The translations under genes were made by a program, and so were the position numbers. Source: a virus. Taken from it: a stretch of 52,528 nucleotides of DNA. The stretch is taken from the IMG/VR virus record IMGVR_UViG_3300042555_002061, positions 1 to 52,528 of that record; one strand, 5' to 3'. Positions 34,086 to 41,328 of the stretch are shown here, one piece after another (the stretch's first letter is position 1; every line of letters starts with the position of its first letter). Under the pieces are notes generated by a model. That model was not told the origin of the DNA. It saw only the letters and a program-made list of their open reading frames with translations, and ran no database searches.

Positions 34086-35978
34086 TTATTTCGTGGATAG
34101 AATGTCTTGGATGATTGGGTTGGTTTCGTCACTTGGGTGGTACTTGATTTCCCAAGTAACGTCGCAGGTTGGAATGTACTTACGTCCAGCACGGCTGATC
34201 GTCATGCACTTGGAATCGATAATTCTGGGGAGAGCTGATGTGATGTCTACTTCGGTATCGAGTCCGTCGTGTATCTGGGAGTTCATGGAACAATTGAATC
34301 GTTTGTAGTCAGGGTTTGCAGCCCAGGCTATCATTGCTTCGGTCATGATCCAGCCAGCACTACCTTGAACAAAGTAGTTGCAAGCTGTGTATGCTTGGTC
34401 TGGATTAACATCGAGTCGGTATCCGCCGAAAGTGCTTACACTGAATACTCGATACTTGACGTAGTTCTCAGAAGCCATAGCAATACGGGTCTTGGTGAAT
34501 TGAGTTACACCGGGGAACTTAGCATTGATGCGAGCACAGTAGTTAGGGGGATTTTTACCACCGTGGTAGCTCTCATTGATTTTGTTTTCAGACCCACCAT
34601 AAAGCAAAGAAAAGTTACCGGATTTGATGTTCGTATACTTTTTGAGAATACGATAGTCATCGTCGGTGAGTAGCTTTTTAGGTTTGTCTTTGATAGCTCC
34701 AATGAGTTTAGCTTCGGCAGGGTAAACAATCTCCATGATGATCTGGTGAACAGACATGCCTTGCTCGAACAATGCAATTAGTTCTTTGTTACCGATAACA
34801 TAAGCCCAAATACGCAACTCGATGTTTACCAAGTCAGTACACACCCACACTTTTCCTGGGGGTGGACCAAATAGGTGCTTGAGTTCGTTGTCTGTGTTTT
34901 GGTCGTTGGGGTTGGATGAGGACTGTCGTGTTTCTCTAGTACCTGTAATGTTCAGGTTAGAGTGTGTACGATTGTTTTCGTCAACCCAGTTTAGTATGCC
35001 TTCGATGTCTGTGTTTTGTTTTTGAAGTCGTTTATATTTGGCTAGTTTAGTTAGTGTGGGTGATTGGTGATCTTCGAAGTAGGACTTTAGAGCTTTCTTG
35101 TCCATAGCTGGCTTGGGAACTTTACCCTGAGTGTAGTATTCTACAGGGATTTTAAGCCGGTTGTGGATCAAGTCGATCAAGTGGTCTCGACTGTTGGGAT
35201 TGAAACGATACTTGATGTCTGCAATTCGTTTGATTTCCCAACGTAGTTCTTCCATACGTTTGGTGTTGGATTCCAAGATTTGTCGAGCTTCTTCTACGTA
35301 GAAGTATTTGCCTGTAGATTGCATGTCATAAGCAATCTTGAGCAATTCTTTACGAGTGCAGTACACGTCCCACAAACCGTCGGACATTAGACCGATACGG
35401 AAACAACTCCACAACAACCAAGTACGTTCAGCATCCCGACCACCGTAAGTGGCACAAGATTCTGGTGCAAGCCAATAGTCTTGTTTCCAAAAGCTAGTAC
35501 CAGTTTTACGAAGTCCTGGGAAGTGTCTGTGTCCAGCTTTGGCTACGTCGTATCCTTTGAATCTAGCTTGTTTAACAGAATCTTTTACTGCGTCGGCTAG
35601 AGCAACTTCATCGTCATCCCAGTAGTCGCAATACTTGATTGCAAGGTCTTTCAAGTTGTGTGTGTCACCAGAACAAATGGCATGAGAAGCAAGCAAAGTA
35701 TCTTCTATCCGACCCCAGAAAGAAGAAATGTCTATTCCGATTGAAGCGAGTGCTCGCATATCGAAAGTAGTGTTGTGAAAAATAATACGAGTAGCTTTTG
35801 CTACAAGATCGGTAAACGAACGAAGTTCATCTTCATCCCAATACACGTCTCGATTATAAGGATTGACTTGTCCTTGCCAAACGTAAGTATAGGTTCCGTC
35901 ACAAGCTGTAATCATAAACGGACGACAGCCATGAAAGAAATCTAACCCAGTGGTTTCTGTGTCGATTGCTAGGAGCAT
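34086..35978 (-). CDS. polA: DNA polymerase, family A with 3'-5' exonuclease
   Basis: 630 residues. Exonuclease motifs are intact: DTETTGLD (Asp6, Glu8), FHNTTFDMRAL and YGGRDAERT. Polymerase motif A reads CTDLVNIELRIW, the template-binding block reads TGTRETRQSSSNPN, and motif B reads NIKSGNFSLLYGG. Two positions deviate: the Arg usually four residues before the motif B Lys is Tyr or Thr here, and motif C reads QIHDGLD where most have HDE. There is no 5'-3' exonuclease domain. It should be the replicative enzyme. Confidence 0.92.
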   Translation of the reverse strand: MLLAIDTETTGLDFFHGCRPFMITACDGTYTYVWQGQVNPYNRDVYWDEDELRSFTDLVAKATRIIFHNTTFDMRALASIGIDISSFWGRIEDTLLASHAICSGDTHNLKDLAIKYCDYWDDDEVALADAVKDSVKQARFKGYDVAKAGHRHFPGLRKTGTSFWKQDYWLAPESCATYGGRDAERTWLLWSCFRIGLMSDGLWDVYCTRKELLKIAYDMQSTGKYFYVEEARQILESNTKRMEELRWEIKRIADIKYRFNPNSRDHLIDLIHNRLKIPVEYYTQGKVPKPAMDKKALKSYFEDHQSPTLTKLAKYKRLQKQNTDIEGILNWVDENNRTHSNLNITGTRETRQSSSNPNDQNTDNELKHLFGPPPGKVWVCTDLVNIELRIWAYVIGNKELIALFEQGMSVHQIIMEIVYPAEAKLIGAIKDKPKKLLTDDDYRILKKYTNIKSGNFSLLYGGSENKINESYHGGKNPPNYCARINAKFPGVTQFTKTRIAMASENYVKYRVFSVSTFGGYRLDVNPDQAYTACNYFVQGSAGWIMTEAMIAWAANPDYKRFNCSMNSQIHDGLDTEVDITSALPRIIDSKCMTISRAGRKYIPTCDVTWEIKYHPSDETNPIIQDILSTK

Positions 35979-36000
35979 AACAAACTTTCTACGGAACGAG

Positions 36001-36249
36001 TTATGAATTACGAACGAATGAACTTACTCGACGTTTCCAATCAGCTACAGTAACTCGATGAAGATTGGCAGAAGCAGCATCCCAGTTAGGTGCTGGTGGA
36101 ATGAATTCAACTTCGCAGGGACGTCGAATCATTCCGTTAATCATTACGGAGATACCTCTGGGTGGGTTTGGGTAGTGGACGTACCGGACTGATCCGTTGA
36201 TATAGATGAGTTTTGCGGAAGGTGGTTTGGGTGGGATGGGTTTAGACAC
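36001..36249 (-). CDS. Small Pro-rich protein, unknown
   Basis: 82 residues from a GTG start preceded by AAGGAAC. Opens PIPPKPPSAKLIYINGSVRY; contains a beta-hairpin-like middle and a basic C-terminus. The first 106 bases overlap the end of the 174-residue gene in another frame, so either that gene's tail or this start may be mis-set. Confidence 0.5.
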   Translation of the reverse strand: MSKPIPPKPPSAKLIYINGSVRYVHYPNPPRGISVMINGMIRRPCEVEFIPPAPNWDAASANLHRVTVADWKRRVSSFVRNS

Positions 36250-36668
36250 CAGTAGGTTCCTTGACAGTAAGTGTTGAGAGTATTAACCAAGTGTTCGTAA
36301 CAACGTGGAGCTTTTTCTGGAAGCTTTGCCAAGCCGTTACCGTAGCCGTTTAGGTGAAACACGATTGCATGAGTTTGACGAAGTTTGTGAATCTGTTTCA
36401 TATCTTCGGCTAGAAGATATTTGAACAGCATCAAGTCACTGTCGTAAAAGTATGCAATAGCGTTTGTCTTGGGTGAAATCTTAGTACGTATACCGAACGT
36501 ATTTGGACATCGACGAATAAAAGCCTGCCCTTGTGTTCCGGTACGTTCTATGTTGTCACCAAAGATAAAGACTTTGTCAGGGTGTGTTTGGCACAACAAT
36601 GGAGATAGTGGTGTGTCTACAAGGTAGACTGCACACAAGTTTTCCTGGGGTGGGATGATTAGTTTCAT
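36144..36668 (-). CDS. DUF7831-like phage protein
   Basis: 174 residues. The segment FIFGDNIERTGTQGQAFIRR followed by PNTFGIRTKISP matches a widespread phage family of unknown function whose signature is a GDN, a Gly-rich turn and a PNxFGIxTK strand. The C-terminal 35 residues, Ser/Thr/His-rich, overlap the next gene. A copy of the dispersed word lies close to the start (36642). Confidence 0.65.
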   Translation of the reverse strand: MKLIIPPQENLCAVYLVDTPLSPLLCQTHPDKVFIFGDNIERTGTQGQAFIRRCPNTFGIRTKISPKTNAIAYFYDSDLMLFKYLLAEDMKQIHKLRQTHAIVFHLNGYGNGLAKLPEKAPRCYEHLVNTLNTYCQGTYWCLNPSHPNHLPQNSSISTDQSGTSTTQTHPEVSP

Positions 36669-36672
36669 GATG

Positions 36673-37107
36673 TTAAAATATGTCTAGATCGAGGTCATCA
36701 GTGTTTGAATCCCAATCCAACATATCTGTTAATCCAAAAGGTTTTCCTAGCATTTCTAGGTCCATCACCGATTGATTGATTGGATCGGGTCTTGTGCGTA
36801 TTTGATTCATCAGTTTTTTTCTGAAAGCAGCTGCTGAGGCAGCAATGTTTTCATCCGTGTATTGTTTTTTGATTGGTGGTGGTGGGGACGTTGGTTCATC
36901 CAATACAATCATGCTTGGACGCAATGCCGGGTATTTGCAAGATTCAGCAAGCATGTCTGATAAACGTTCTATTGACACCCCCAAAACATGGGCTGACTCT
37001 TGAGCAGCTTTAATGACTAAAGTTATTTGCTCAACAGATAGTCCTGCGTTAGTAAGTTTGGTTTTGATACGTTCGAGTTCTGATGGTGGTGGTCCGTTGC
37101 TGCTCAT
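36673..37107 (-). CDS. Unknown helical protein next to the tRNA gene
   Basis: I place the start at ATG 37107, with AAGGAAAC 8 bases upstream; the longer frame runs through the tRNA and is not real. The 144-residue product has a helical N-terminal half, a PTSPPPPIKK linker and an acidic C-terminus ending DWDSNTDDLDLDIF, a possible protein-interaction tail. No family recognised. Confidence 0.6.
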   Translation of the reverse strand: MSSNGPPPSELERIKTKLTNAGLSVEQITLVIKAAQESAHVLGVSIERLSDMLAESCKYPALRPSMIVLDEPTSPPPPIKKQYTDENIAASAAAFRKKLMNQIRTRPDPINQSVMDLEMLGKPFGLTDMLDWDSNTDDLDLDIF

Positions 37108-37144
37108 GAGGGTTTCCTTGATAAAGGGGTGAAGTAAATAAAAA

Positions 37145-37214
37145 GAACCAGTGTGGAGTCGAACCACAATCTGCACTTTAGAAGGGTGCTGCTCTACCGT
37201 TGAACTACTGATTC
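37145..37214 (-). tRNA. tRNA-Arg (anticodon UCU)
   Basis: A 70-base cloverleaf folds on the minus strand: acceptor GAATCAG/CTGGTTC (one G-U), D stem GTTC/GAGC, anticodon stem GCACC/AGTGC with one mismatch, loop CTTCTAA giving anticodon TCT, and T arm TGTGG-TTCGACT-CCACA. No CCA is encoded; a T-rich stretch follows. It would read AGA/AGG. It lies in a structured 0.6-kb gap in the replication block. Confidence 0.88.
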
Positions 37215-37230
37215 TAACAACACTTTACCA

Positions 37231-37306
37231 GTTAATCTTGAGCAATTATAGGTACGCCTCAGAGTAGTTGTTACACTGTAAGTCGTTATTATCCTAAAAG
37301 ATTAAC
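37231..37306. ncRNA. 76-base segment closed by a perfect 9-bp helix
   Basis: GTTAATCTT (37231-37239) and AAGATTAAC (37298-37306) are perfect complements and enclose 58 bases. The size and closing stem recall a tRNA, but I cannot fold convincing D, anticodon or T arms on either strand. It may be a decayed tRNA gene or another small RNA. Confidence 0.35.
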
Positions 37307-37357
37307 TAGGGCACGTGCCTCTAAAGTACAAAAACTTTAGTGCCGTGTATCAACAAA

Positions 37358-37460
37358 AAGATCGGGCAGATCGTCATCTGCTTAGACATAAGCTATGCCA
37401 CCTACTTCATTTTGGCGTATTCATTGCCGGTGACTACACACAGCTCATGTCGCCGATCTT
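37358..37460. ncRNA. Candidate multi-stem RNA
   Basis: AAGATCGG (37358-37365) pairs with CCGATCTT (37453-37460). Inside are GCAGAT-CGTC-ATCTGC, CATA/TATG, and a 6-bp helix GCCACC/GGTGAC allowing one wobble, giving a closed four-way arrangement of about 103 bases. Strand is undetermined. Confidence 0.5.
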
Positions 37461-37618
37461 GGGTTTCGGCTAGTAGTTAAATTCATTATTTATAGTTTCA
37501 TGGTTGAATTCCTATGTAATGCGAGGCAAGACCCGCTAGTAGTGTTTCTGGTTACCCCGGTGCCATCTAAGGCTCGTCTGCTTGCAGCTCGTCCGTACCG
37601 GGTTAGCAGGGTTAAAAA
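37461..37618. other. Gene-free stretch with one helix
   Basis: CCCGGT (37556-37561) pairs with ACCGGG (37597-37602), and GCTCGTC is directly repeated between them. A T-arm-like GCGGG/CTCGC helix lies near 37520-37536. I find no credible reading frame. Confidence 0.4.
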
Positions 37619-37686
37619 GAACCGGGCAGGACTGGCTACCTGCTTTGTCTTACGACAGTTTTACCTAGGTGTTAAACTACCGGCTC
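37619..37686 (-). ncRNA. tRNA-like cloverleaf with shortened anticodon arm
   Basis: On the minus strand: a 7-bp acceptor GAGCCGG/CCGGTTC (one G-U), TA, D-like arm GTTT-N12-AAAC with AGG in the loop, a TGTC-GTAA-GACA arm (4 bp, 4-base loop), and a T-like arm GCAGG/CCTGC directly abutting the acceptor, 68 bases in all. The T loop lacks TTCGA and the anticodon arm is too short for decoding, so it is a tRNA mimic or decayed tRNA. GGTTCTTTTT follows, as after the tRNA-Arg. Confidence 0.5.
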
Positions 37687-37717
37687 TGTAGATTGCTTAG
37701 GGCAATCACTCCCTAAC

Positions 37718-37810
37718 GCTCTTTGGGTTGAAGGAACCGTACCTTAAGTGAACCCCGTTGGATACCAGTTTTTCTGGGGGTTAGGGGTTAGTGTAACGGT
37801 CCCAAAGAGC
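37718..37810 (-). ncRNA. Structured 3' element closed by a 10-bp helix
   Basis: GCTCTTTGGG (37718-37727) pairs perfectly with CCCAAAGAGC (37801-37810); the last base is part of the stop codon of the secreted-protein gene. Inside are CCAG-AAAAA-CTGG, AAGG/CCTT and two AACCCC/GGGGTT options that compete. A further hairpin GATTGC/GCAATC is just outside at about 37691-37707. It may be the 3' end structure of the upstream transcript. Confidence 0.55.
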
Positions 37811-38457
37811 TAATCGCACAAGATAGTCGCAAACCAACCGTAACATCGGAGTCGTTGGTTGTAGCCATAAGCTACTCCTGATTCTCGGATTGATCGGCTA
37901 GAATAACAGCATTGCTTGATTGCTTCTTCTCCTGAGACGGTTGAAAATCCGACTCCTTCATATCTGGCTCCACCAAAGCTTCCACCGACATGGCAACATC
38001 GTTGCATTGCGGCTTGTCGTTCGGCTTTTGACTGGGCAAGTCCTCGTACTGGGGCCGTAGCAATCCTAGCTGTGGTGTAGGTGATATTACCGGCTGCGTC
38101 GAGTGTCGCAGTAAGAACTTGTCCCGTTGTATCGACGACTCGTTCAACGACGGCTCCAGTGGCTCGAACTGTATTGGTGACGATAGTTCCCGCAGTATGG
38201 GTTGTACTGTGAAGTACTGCTCTCCCATTATGCACCACATTGCCAACAACTTGCGTTGTTCCGGAGACAGCGTATTGAACCACTCCTTGGTGGGCACCCT
38301 GGGAACATCGACCGTTGACACAACCGAGTCCAGCACTTCCTTGGGGGATTGCTTGTACGTAACTGGGTCTGGAAGGAACTTGTGGAGCTTGTCCATGACT
38401 GAGTCCTGACAGCAAAAGAGTAACGATCAAACACACAAACGTAATTGGTGACTTCAT
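37810..38457 (-). CDS. Secreted Cys-rich protein of planctomycete-like family
   Basis: I start at ATG 38457 (GGAG 9 bases upstream), giving MKSPITFVCLIVTLLLSGLS, a Sec signal peptide. The middle is a low-complexity Val/Thr/Gly region (residues 60-145). The C-terminus, RCCHVGGSFGGARYEGVGFS, then AIKQCCY, GVAYG and WFATILCD, resembles a repeated secreted domain I associate with planctomycete proteins. It is exported, function unknown; a role at the host surface is likely. Its stop codon lies within a long stem-loop. Confidence 0.62.
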   Translation of the reverse strand: MKSPITFVCLIVTLLLSGLSHGQAPQVPSRPSYVQAIPQGSAGLGCVNGRCSQGAHQGVVQYAVSGTTQVVGNVVHNGRAVLHSTTHTAGTIVTNTVRATGAVVERVVDTTGQVLTATLDAAGNITYTTARIATAPVRGLAQSKAERQAAMQRCCHVGGSFGGARYEGVGFSTVSGEEAIKQCCYSSRSIRESGVAYGYNQRLRCYGWFATILCD

Positions 38458-38582
38458 GAGTCTTTTCTCCATAAAAGTGCTGACTAATGGCCTAGTCAGC
38501 CGAACGTACCGAGGCTCATTCGGGTAATGTAGTTAAGCCAACCCTGTGCTGACTTAACAAACGAAGTGGGTGCGAGTCCCAC
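38458..38582. other. Gap with T-arm-like hairpin
   Basis: On the plus strand GTGGG-TGCGAGT-CCCAC (38567-38583) resembles a tRNA T arm (loop differs from TTCGAGT by one base), and AGTTAAG/CTTAAC pairs just before it. I cannot find a matching acceptor strand, so I do not call a tRNA. It may be a tRNA remnant, an old attachment site or just a hairpin. Confidence 0.35.
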
Positions 38583-38620
38583 GATAGTTAAGTTTTGTAC
38601 GAAGTATAAACTTAGCTATC
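38583..38620 (-). terminator. 13-bp stem-loop overlapping a stop codon
   Basis: GATAGTTAAGTTT (38583-38595) pairs with 38608-38620 (one G-U) around a 12-base loop. The stop codon of the single-strand-binding protein (38612-38614) lies in the stem. No U-run follows. Likely an mRNA 3' stabiliser or processing site. Confidence 0.6.
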
Positions 38621-39397
38621 CAGGTTAGAAGCCAAGATGACTTTCTCGTTGGCAGGATTGTCGATGCCTTTGATCTGAATCTTTCCTGATCCAGCAAAGA
38701 CGTCAACGACTTTCCAAGACTGTTCGAGATACTTGACCTCAGCTCCGATTGCTGGCAGTCCGGCTGGGGGAGCAGTCGGGGTTGGTGCAGGAGTGGGGGT
38801 TGCTGCAGGACCCGACATAGGTACAAACGACATCACTGGAGAAACAGGAGCAGGCATTCCCATCGGTGGCATGACGCTGTCGTTGGCTTCGATTACGGTG
38901 TCCATGGTGGACAGTCGAATCGACTTACCATCTTCACCGTATTGATCGGCATAGATGATCCAGTGAAACGCAAGACCTTCCTTGGACAAGAAATAGTCGC
39001 CAATCTCGCTAACAGATTGGTGTCCTGATCGGATTTCCCTGGGGAGACCGAGTTTCTCCATGTCATTCAAGAACATCTCGAACCGTTGAGCCGAAGTCAT
39101 CTTTGCTGAGTCACCGAACCACCACAGCTTCTTCAAAGTCTTGCCTTGATGCTCTGGGTGGTCGACGATTGGCAGCACCATTTCACAGAACGGTGTACCT
39201 ACCTTGGTAGTACCGTCGGCTTGCAGCTTGTCTTTGGTGCTGTTAAACGAGAAGCCGGTCACGATACAAGTACCGCTGGCTCCCAGAGGAACAGGGACGT
39301 TGGACAATCGGGATTCTGCTGTCTTGGCCTGCTCAATTGCGTTAGCGTTACGGCCAAGGAAGGACATGAATTCTTGAGATACTGCTGATTTTTTCAT
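38612..39397 (-). CDS. Single-strand DNA-binding protein (DUF669-like)
   Basis: I start at ATG 39397 (MKKSAVSQEF), giving 261 residues. The N-terminal half (VPLGASGTCIVTGFSFNSTK, later TLKKLWWFGDS) has the OB-like layout of DUF669-type proteins that accompany Sak4 recombinases. A Pro/Ala/Thr linker (about 180-215) leads to a C-terminal SH3-like segment (IGAEVKYLEQSWKVVDVF) with an acidic end. It is directly downstream of the Sak4-like ATPase, the usual pairing in phage recombination modules. Confidence 0.68.
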   Translation of the reverse strand: MKKSAVSQEFMSFLGRNANAIEQAKTAESRLSNVPVPLGASGTCIVTGFSFNSTKDKLQADGTTKVGTPFCEMVLPIVDHPEHQGKTLKKLWWFGDSAKMTSAQRFEMFLNDMEKLGLPREIRSGHQSVSEIGDYFLSKEGLAFHWIIYADQYGEDGKSIRLSTMDTVIEANDSVMPPMGMPAPVSPVMSFVPMSGPAATPTPAPTPTAPPAGLPAIGAEVKYLEQSWKVVDVFAGSGKIQIKGIDNPANEKVILASNLDS

Positions 39398-39478
39398 TTG
39401 AATATACTTTCTTACTTTAAAACAAAAATGTTGAGTCAAGACTAACTGTTAGCCTGACTTGTGAGAGAACAACTGAGA
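39398..39478. other. Short gap with imperfect hairpin
   Basis: An imperfect stem of about nine pairs (AGTCA... with ...TGACT, CTA with TAG) lies near 39437-39465, just after the stop of the Sak4-like gene. No gene is visible. Confidence 0.35.
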
Positions 39479-40255
39479 CTAGGCTCCTTTCTTGTATGCC
39501 TCAGGAAAATGTTTGAAGAGGTTGGTCCAGGCTTCCTGGGGTGATTGCCCCATAGGAATTACCGGTGGCATACTCCACCGATTTTTGGCTTGGTGTGCTG
39601 TCGAAAGAGTCGTGTAGATAAGACGATTGTTCGATTCAACAGCTTTCCCTTCCATAGCTAAACCGGATACTTTTTCGGTCACACGATTGATAGCTACGTC
39701 GAGGTTGAGAAAAAAGATGAATCCAGCCCAGGCTGTGAGAGTGCTTCTCATACCAAGACCTTTGTCGCCATCTTCCATATTGATCACGTGACACAAAACG
39801 TCTGCACCCATTGTATTGGGTAAAGGAATTGTGCCTACGTGTCCAATCAAAATAACGTTAACTCCTTGATTGACCTTGGTTGAACAAGCATCAAGGAATT
39901 GTTGCAACACTTGTGGTGATTCTTTACGAACACCAGACGAGTATGCGTGAAAATCTTTGCTGTTGTTCTGGTAGTACATACGTAGAACGTAATCAAAGAT
40001 TTTGTTTTGCAAACCTTTGGTGCTGTCGATAACAACAGTACCTTTCACGACTTTGCCTACAGCCGAAACAAGTTGCTCGAAATTGTCGATGACGTAATTC
40101 ACCGAATTTTCTGGAACTTGGTTGACCATTTCAAGGTCTTGATAGCCGGTTTCACCCACTGACATGCAATGGACTGGACCGGGAAACTGGAGTGCAAGGC
40201 TAGTTTTACCCATACCTTCACGACCATAAATAACACCTGATAAACCACGGGACAA
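39479..40255 (-). CDS. Sak4-like RecA-family recombinase ATPase
   Basis: 258 residues starting at TTG 40255 with AGGAGAATTA 5-12 bases upstream. Walker A is GREGMGKT (11-18), Walker B is GTVVIDS near residue 77, and ILIGHVG matches the following conserved strand. The protein lacks RecA's N- and C-terminal extensions, as in Sak4 single-strand annealing ATPases. With the downstream single-strand-binding protein and the RecB-like nuclease it forms a recombination module. Confidence 0.82.
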   Translation of the reverse strand: MSRGLSGVIYGREGMGKTSLALQFPGPVHCMSVGETGYQDLEMVNQVPENSVNYVIDNFEQLVSAVGKVVKGTVVIDSTKGLQNKIFDYVLRMYYQNNSKDFHAYSSGVRKESPQVLQQFLDACSTKVNQGVNVILIGHVGTIPLPNTMGADVLCHVINMEDGDKGLGMRSTLTAWAGFIFFLNLDVAINRVTEKVSGLAMEGKAVESNNRLIYTTLSTAHQAKNRWSMPPVIPMGQSPQEAWTNLFKHFPEAYKKGA

Positions 40256-40290
40256 AATAATTCTCCTAAAACAAGAGGGACGGACAAAAG

Positions 40291-40380
40291 TTAAATGTCT
40301 AACTCTATTTCATGCGTAAGAATATAGAGTATAAAGATCATCGCAAAGAAACAGGCATAATCGCACTGAAATTCAGTCAT
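40291..40380 (-). CDS. 29-residue membrane peptide
   Basis: A frame too short for routine calling encodes MTEFQCDYACFFAMIFILYI plus TH and an acidic tail. Its ATG overlaps the TGA of the preceding 30-residue frame as ATGA. The hydrophobic centre would span a membrane. Its reality rests on the chained overlaps and hydrophobicity. Function unknown. Confidence 0.42.
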   Translation of the reverse strand: MTEFQCDYACFFAMIFILYILTHEIELDI

Positions 40381-40469
40381 GATTTTGGAGGCCTATATGT
40401 AAAACACAGAAAAGCCAGATAGTAGAAGCCTACCATAAGACCAAAAAGCAAATGTTCTATATCAAACAT
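40377..40469 (-). CDS. 30-residue membrane peptide
   Basis: ATG 40469 overlaps the last 8 bases of the MazG-like gene: the bases AACAATGTTTGA end one gene and start the other. The product (MFDIEHLLFGLMVGFYYLAF and a short tail) is a membrane helix. The junction at 48810-48817 has the same layout (AACAATGCTTGA, product MLDFLDWLIVYIELPA...), which supports both as genuine genes. Confidence 0.55.
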   Translation of the reverse strand: MFDIEHLLFGLMVGFYYLAFLCFTYRPPKS

Positions 40470-41328
40470 TGTTGTCTGCTTTTCGGGTGGCATCTTCTGG
40501 GGTGAAGGTGCCGGTTGGGTATCGTTTACGAAGTTTGGCTTCGTTTGCGTTGAGAATGTCTTGGAGAGTCAAGTCAAGGTCAACAGTAGCAAACACAGTA
40601 ATGAATGCCCAGAATCCACGAATGTAAATCGGAAGTAGTGACCAGTCTGCGGTACGGTAGTACAACACACGTTTGACGTAATCCAGGAAACCTTCAACGT
40701 ACTGTGGAAAGTCGATGGTTTCGCAATTCTTGTACGTCGGGAGTAACTCGATGTACTCGTTACACAGCATCACAACAGAAATTTCCATCACAGCCAGTTG
40801 CATACGTTTGTCGAGAGATTCGGCAGACAAGTAGTCTCCGTGTTTTTCATTCAAAGCACGGTCGAAAATCAACGTGTACGGATGATTGGCGGGGCCTTGT
40901 TCGGGCAGTTGTTCGATGAGTTGCTTTTCATCAGGACCAAATAATTCTGGTGGTGGAATGATTTCGGGCGTAGACGTTACTGGATGGTCTACTCTCATGT
41001 AGGCTACGTCTGTCGGAAACACAAAGCCTGGTCGGTTCTGTGATGATTCGACGTACTTGTCCATGGTGTTTTCCAACATGGCGACGTAGTAGCAAAGGTC
41101 TCCCAATTCTTTGATGTATGCAGTTCGAGCTGGTGAACCTTGTGAGGTATCTCCACCGAACAGAAAACTTAGTCGTGCTTCACACACTTCGAATGCTTCT
41201 CCGGCGATGCCGAGAGTACAGTGGTTGAAGTCGTCACGAACGATATGTTCTGGGTCGGTGAATTGACTGGCTGCGAACGTGGTACGAACGAAGTTGTGGT
41301 ATGGGTTGGTACGAGGACAAATTTTCAT
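40462..41328 (-). CDS. MazG-like NTP pyrophosphatase
   Basis: 288 residues. LGIAGEAFEV (about 39-48) and KELGDLCYYV (about 69-78) give the acidic metal-binding pattern of MazG-type enzymes, and the closing NANEAKLRKRYPTGTFTPED is a common MazG C-terminal signature. Between them is an insertion of about 100 residues not found in compact MazG proteins, which may be a second degenerate helical copy. It would hydrolyse (d)NTPs or alarmones. Overlaps the nuclease gene by one base. Confidence 0.78.
   Translation of the reverse strand: MKICPRTNPYHNFVRTTFAASQFTDPEHIVRDDFNHCTLGIAGEAFEVCEARLSFLFGGDTSQGSPARTAYIKELGDLCYYVAMLENTMDKYVESSQNRPGFVFPTDVAYMRVDHPVTSTPEIIPPPELFGPDEKQLIEQLPEQGPANHPYTLIFDRALNEKHGDYLSAESLDKRMQLAVMEISVVMLCNEYIELLPTYKNCETIDFPQYVEGFLDYVKRVLYYRTADWSLLPIYIRGFWAFITVFATVDLDLTLQDILNANEAKLRKRYPTGTFTPEDATRKADNNV

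Noticed and set aside
37231-37306. tRNA gene in the 76-base closed segment
   Set aside because: The size and closing stem fit, but D, anticodon and T arms cannot be formed on either strand.
38515-38590. Plus-strand tRNA around the T-arm-like hairpin
   Set aside because: No 5' acceptor strand complementary to GATAGTT at the required distance and no anticodon arm.
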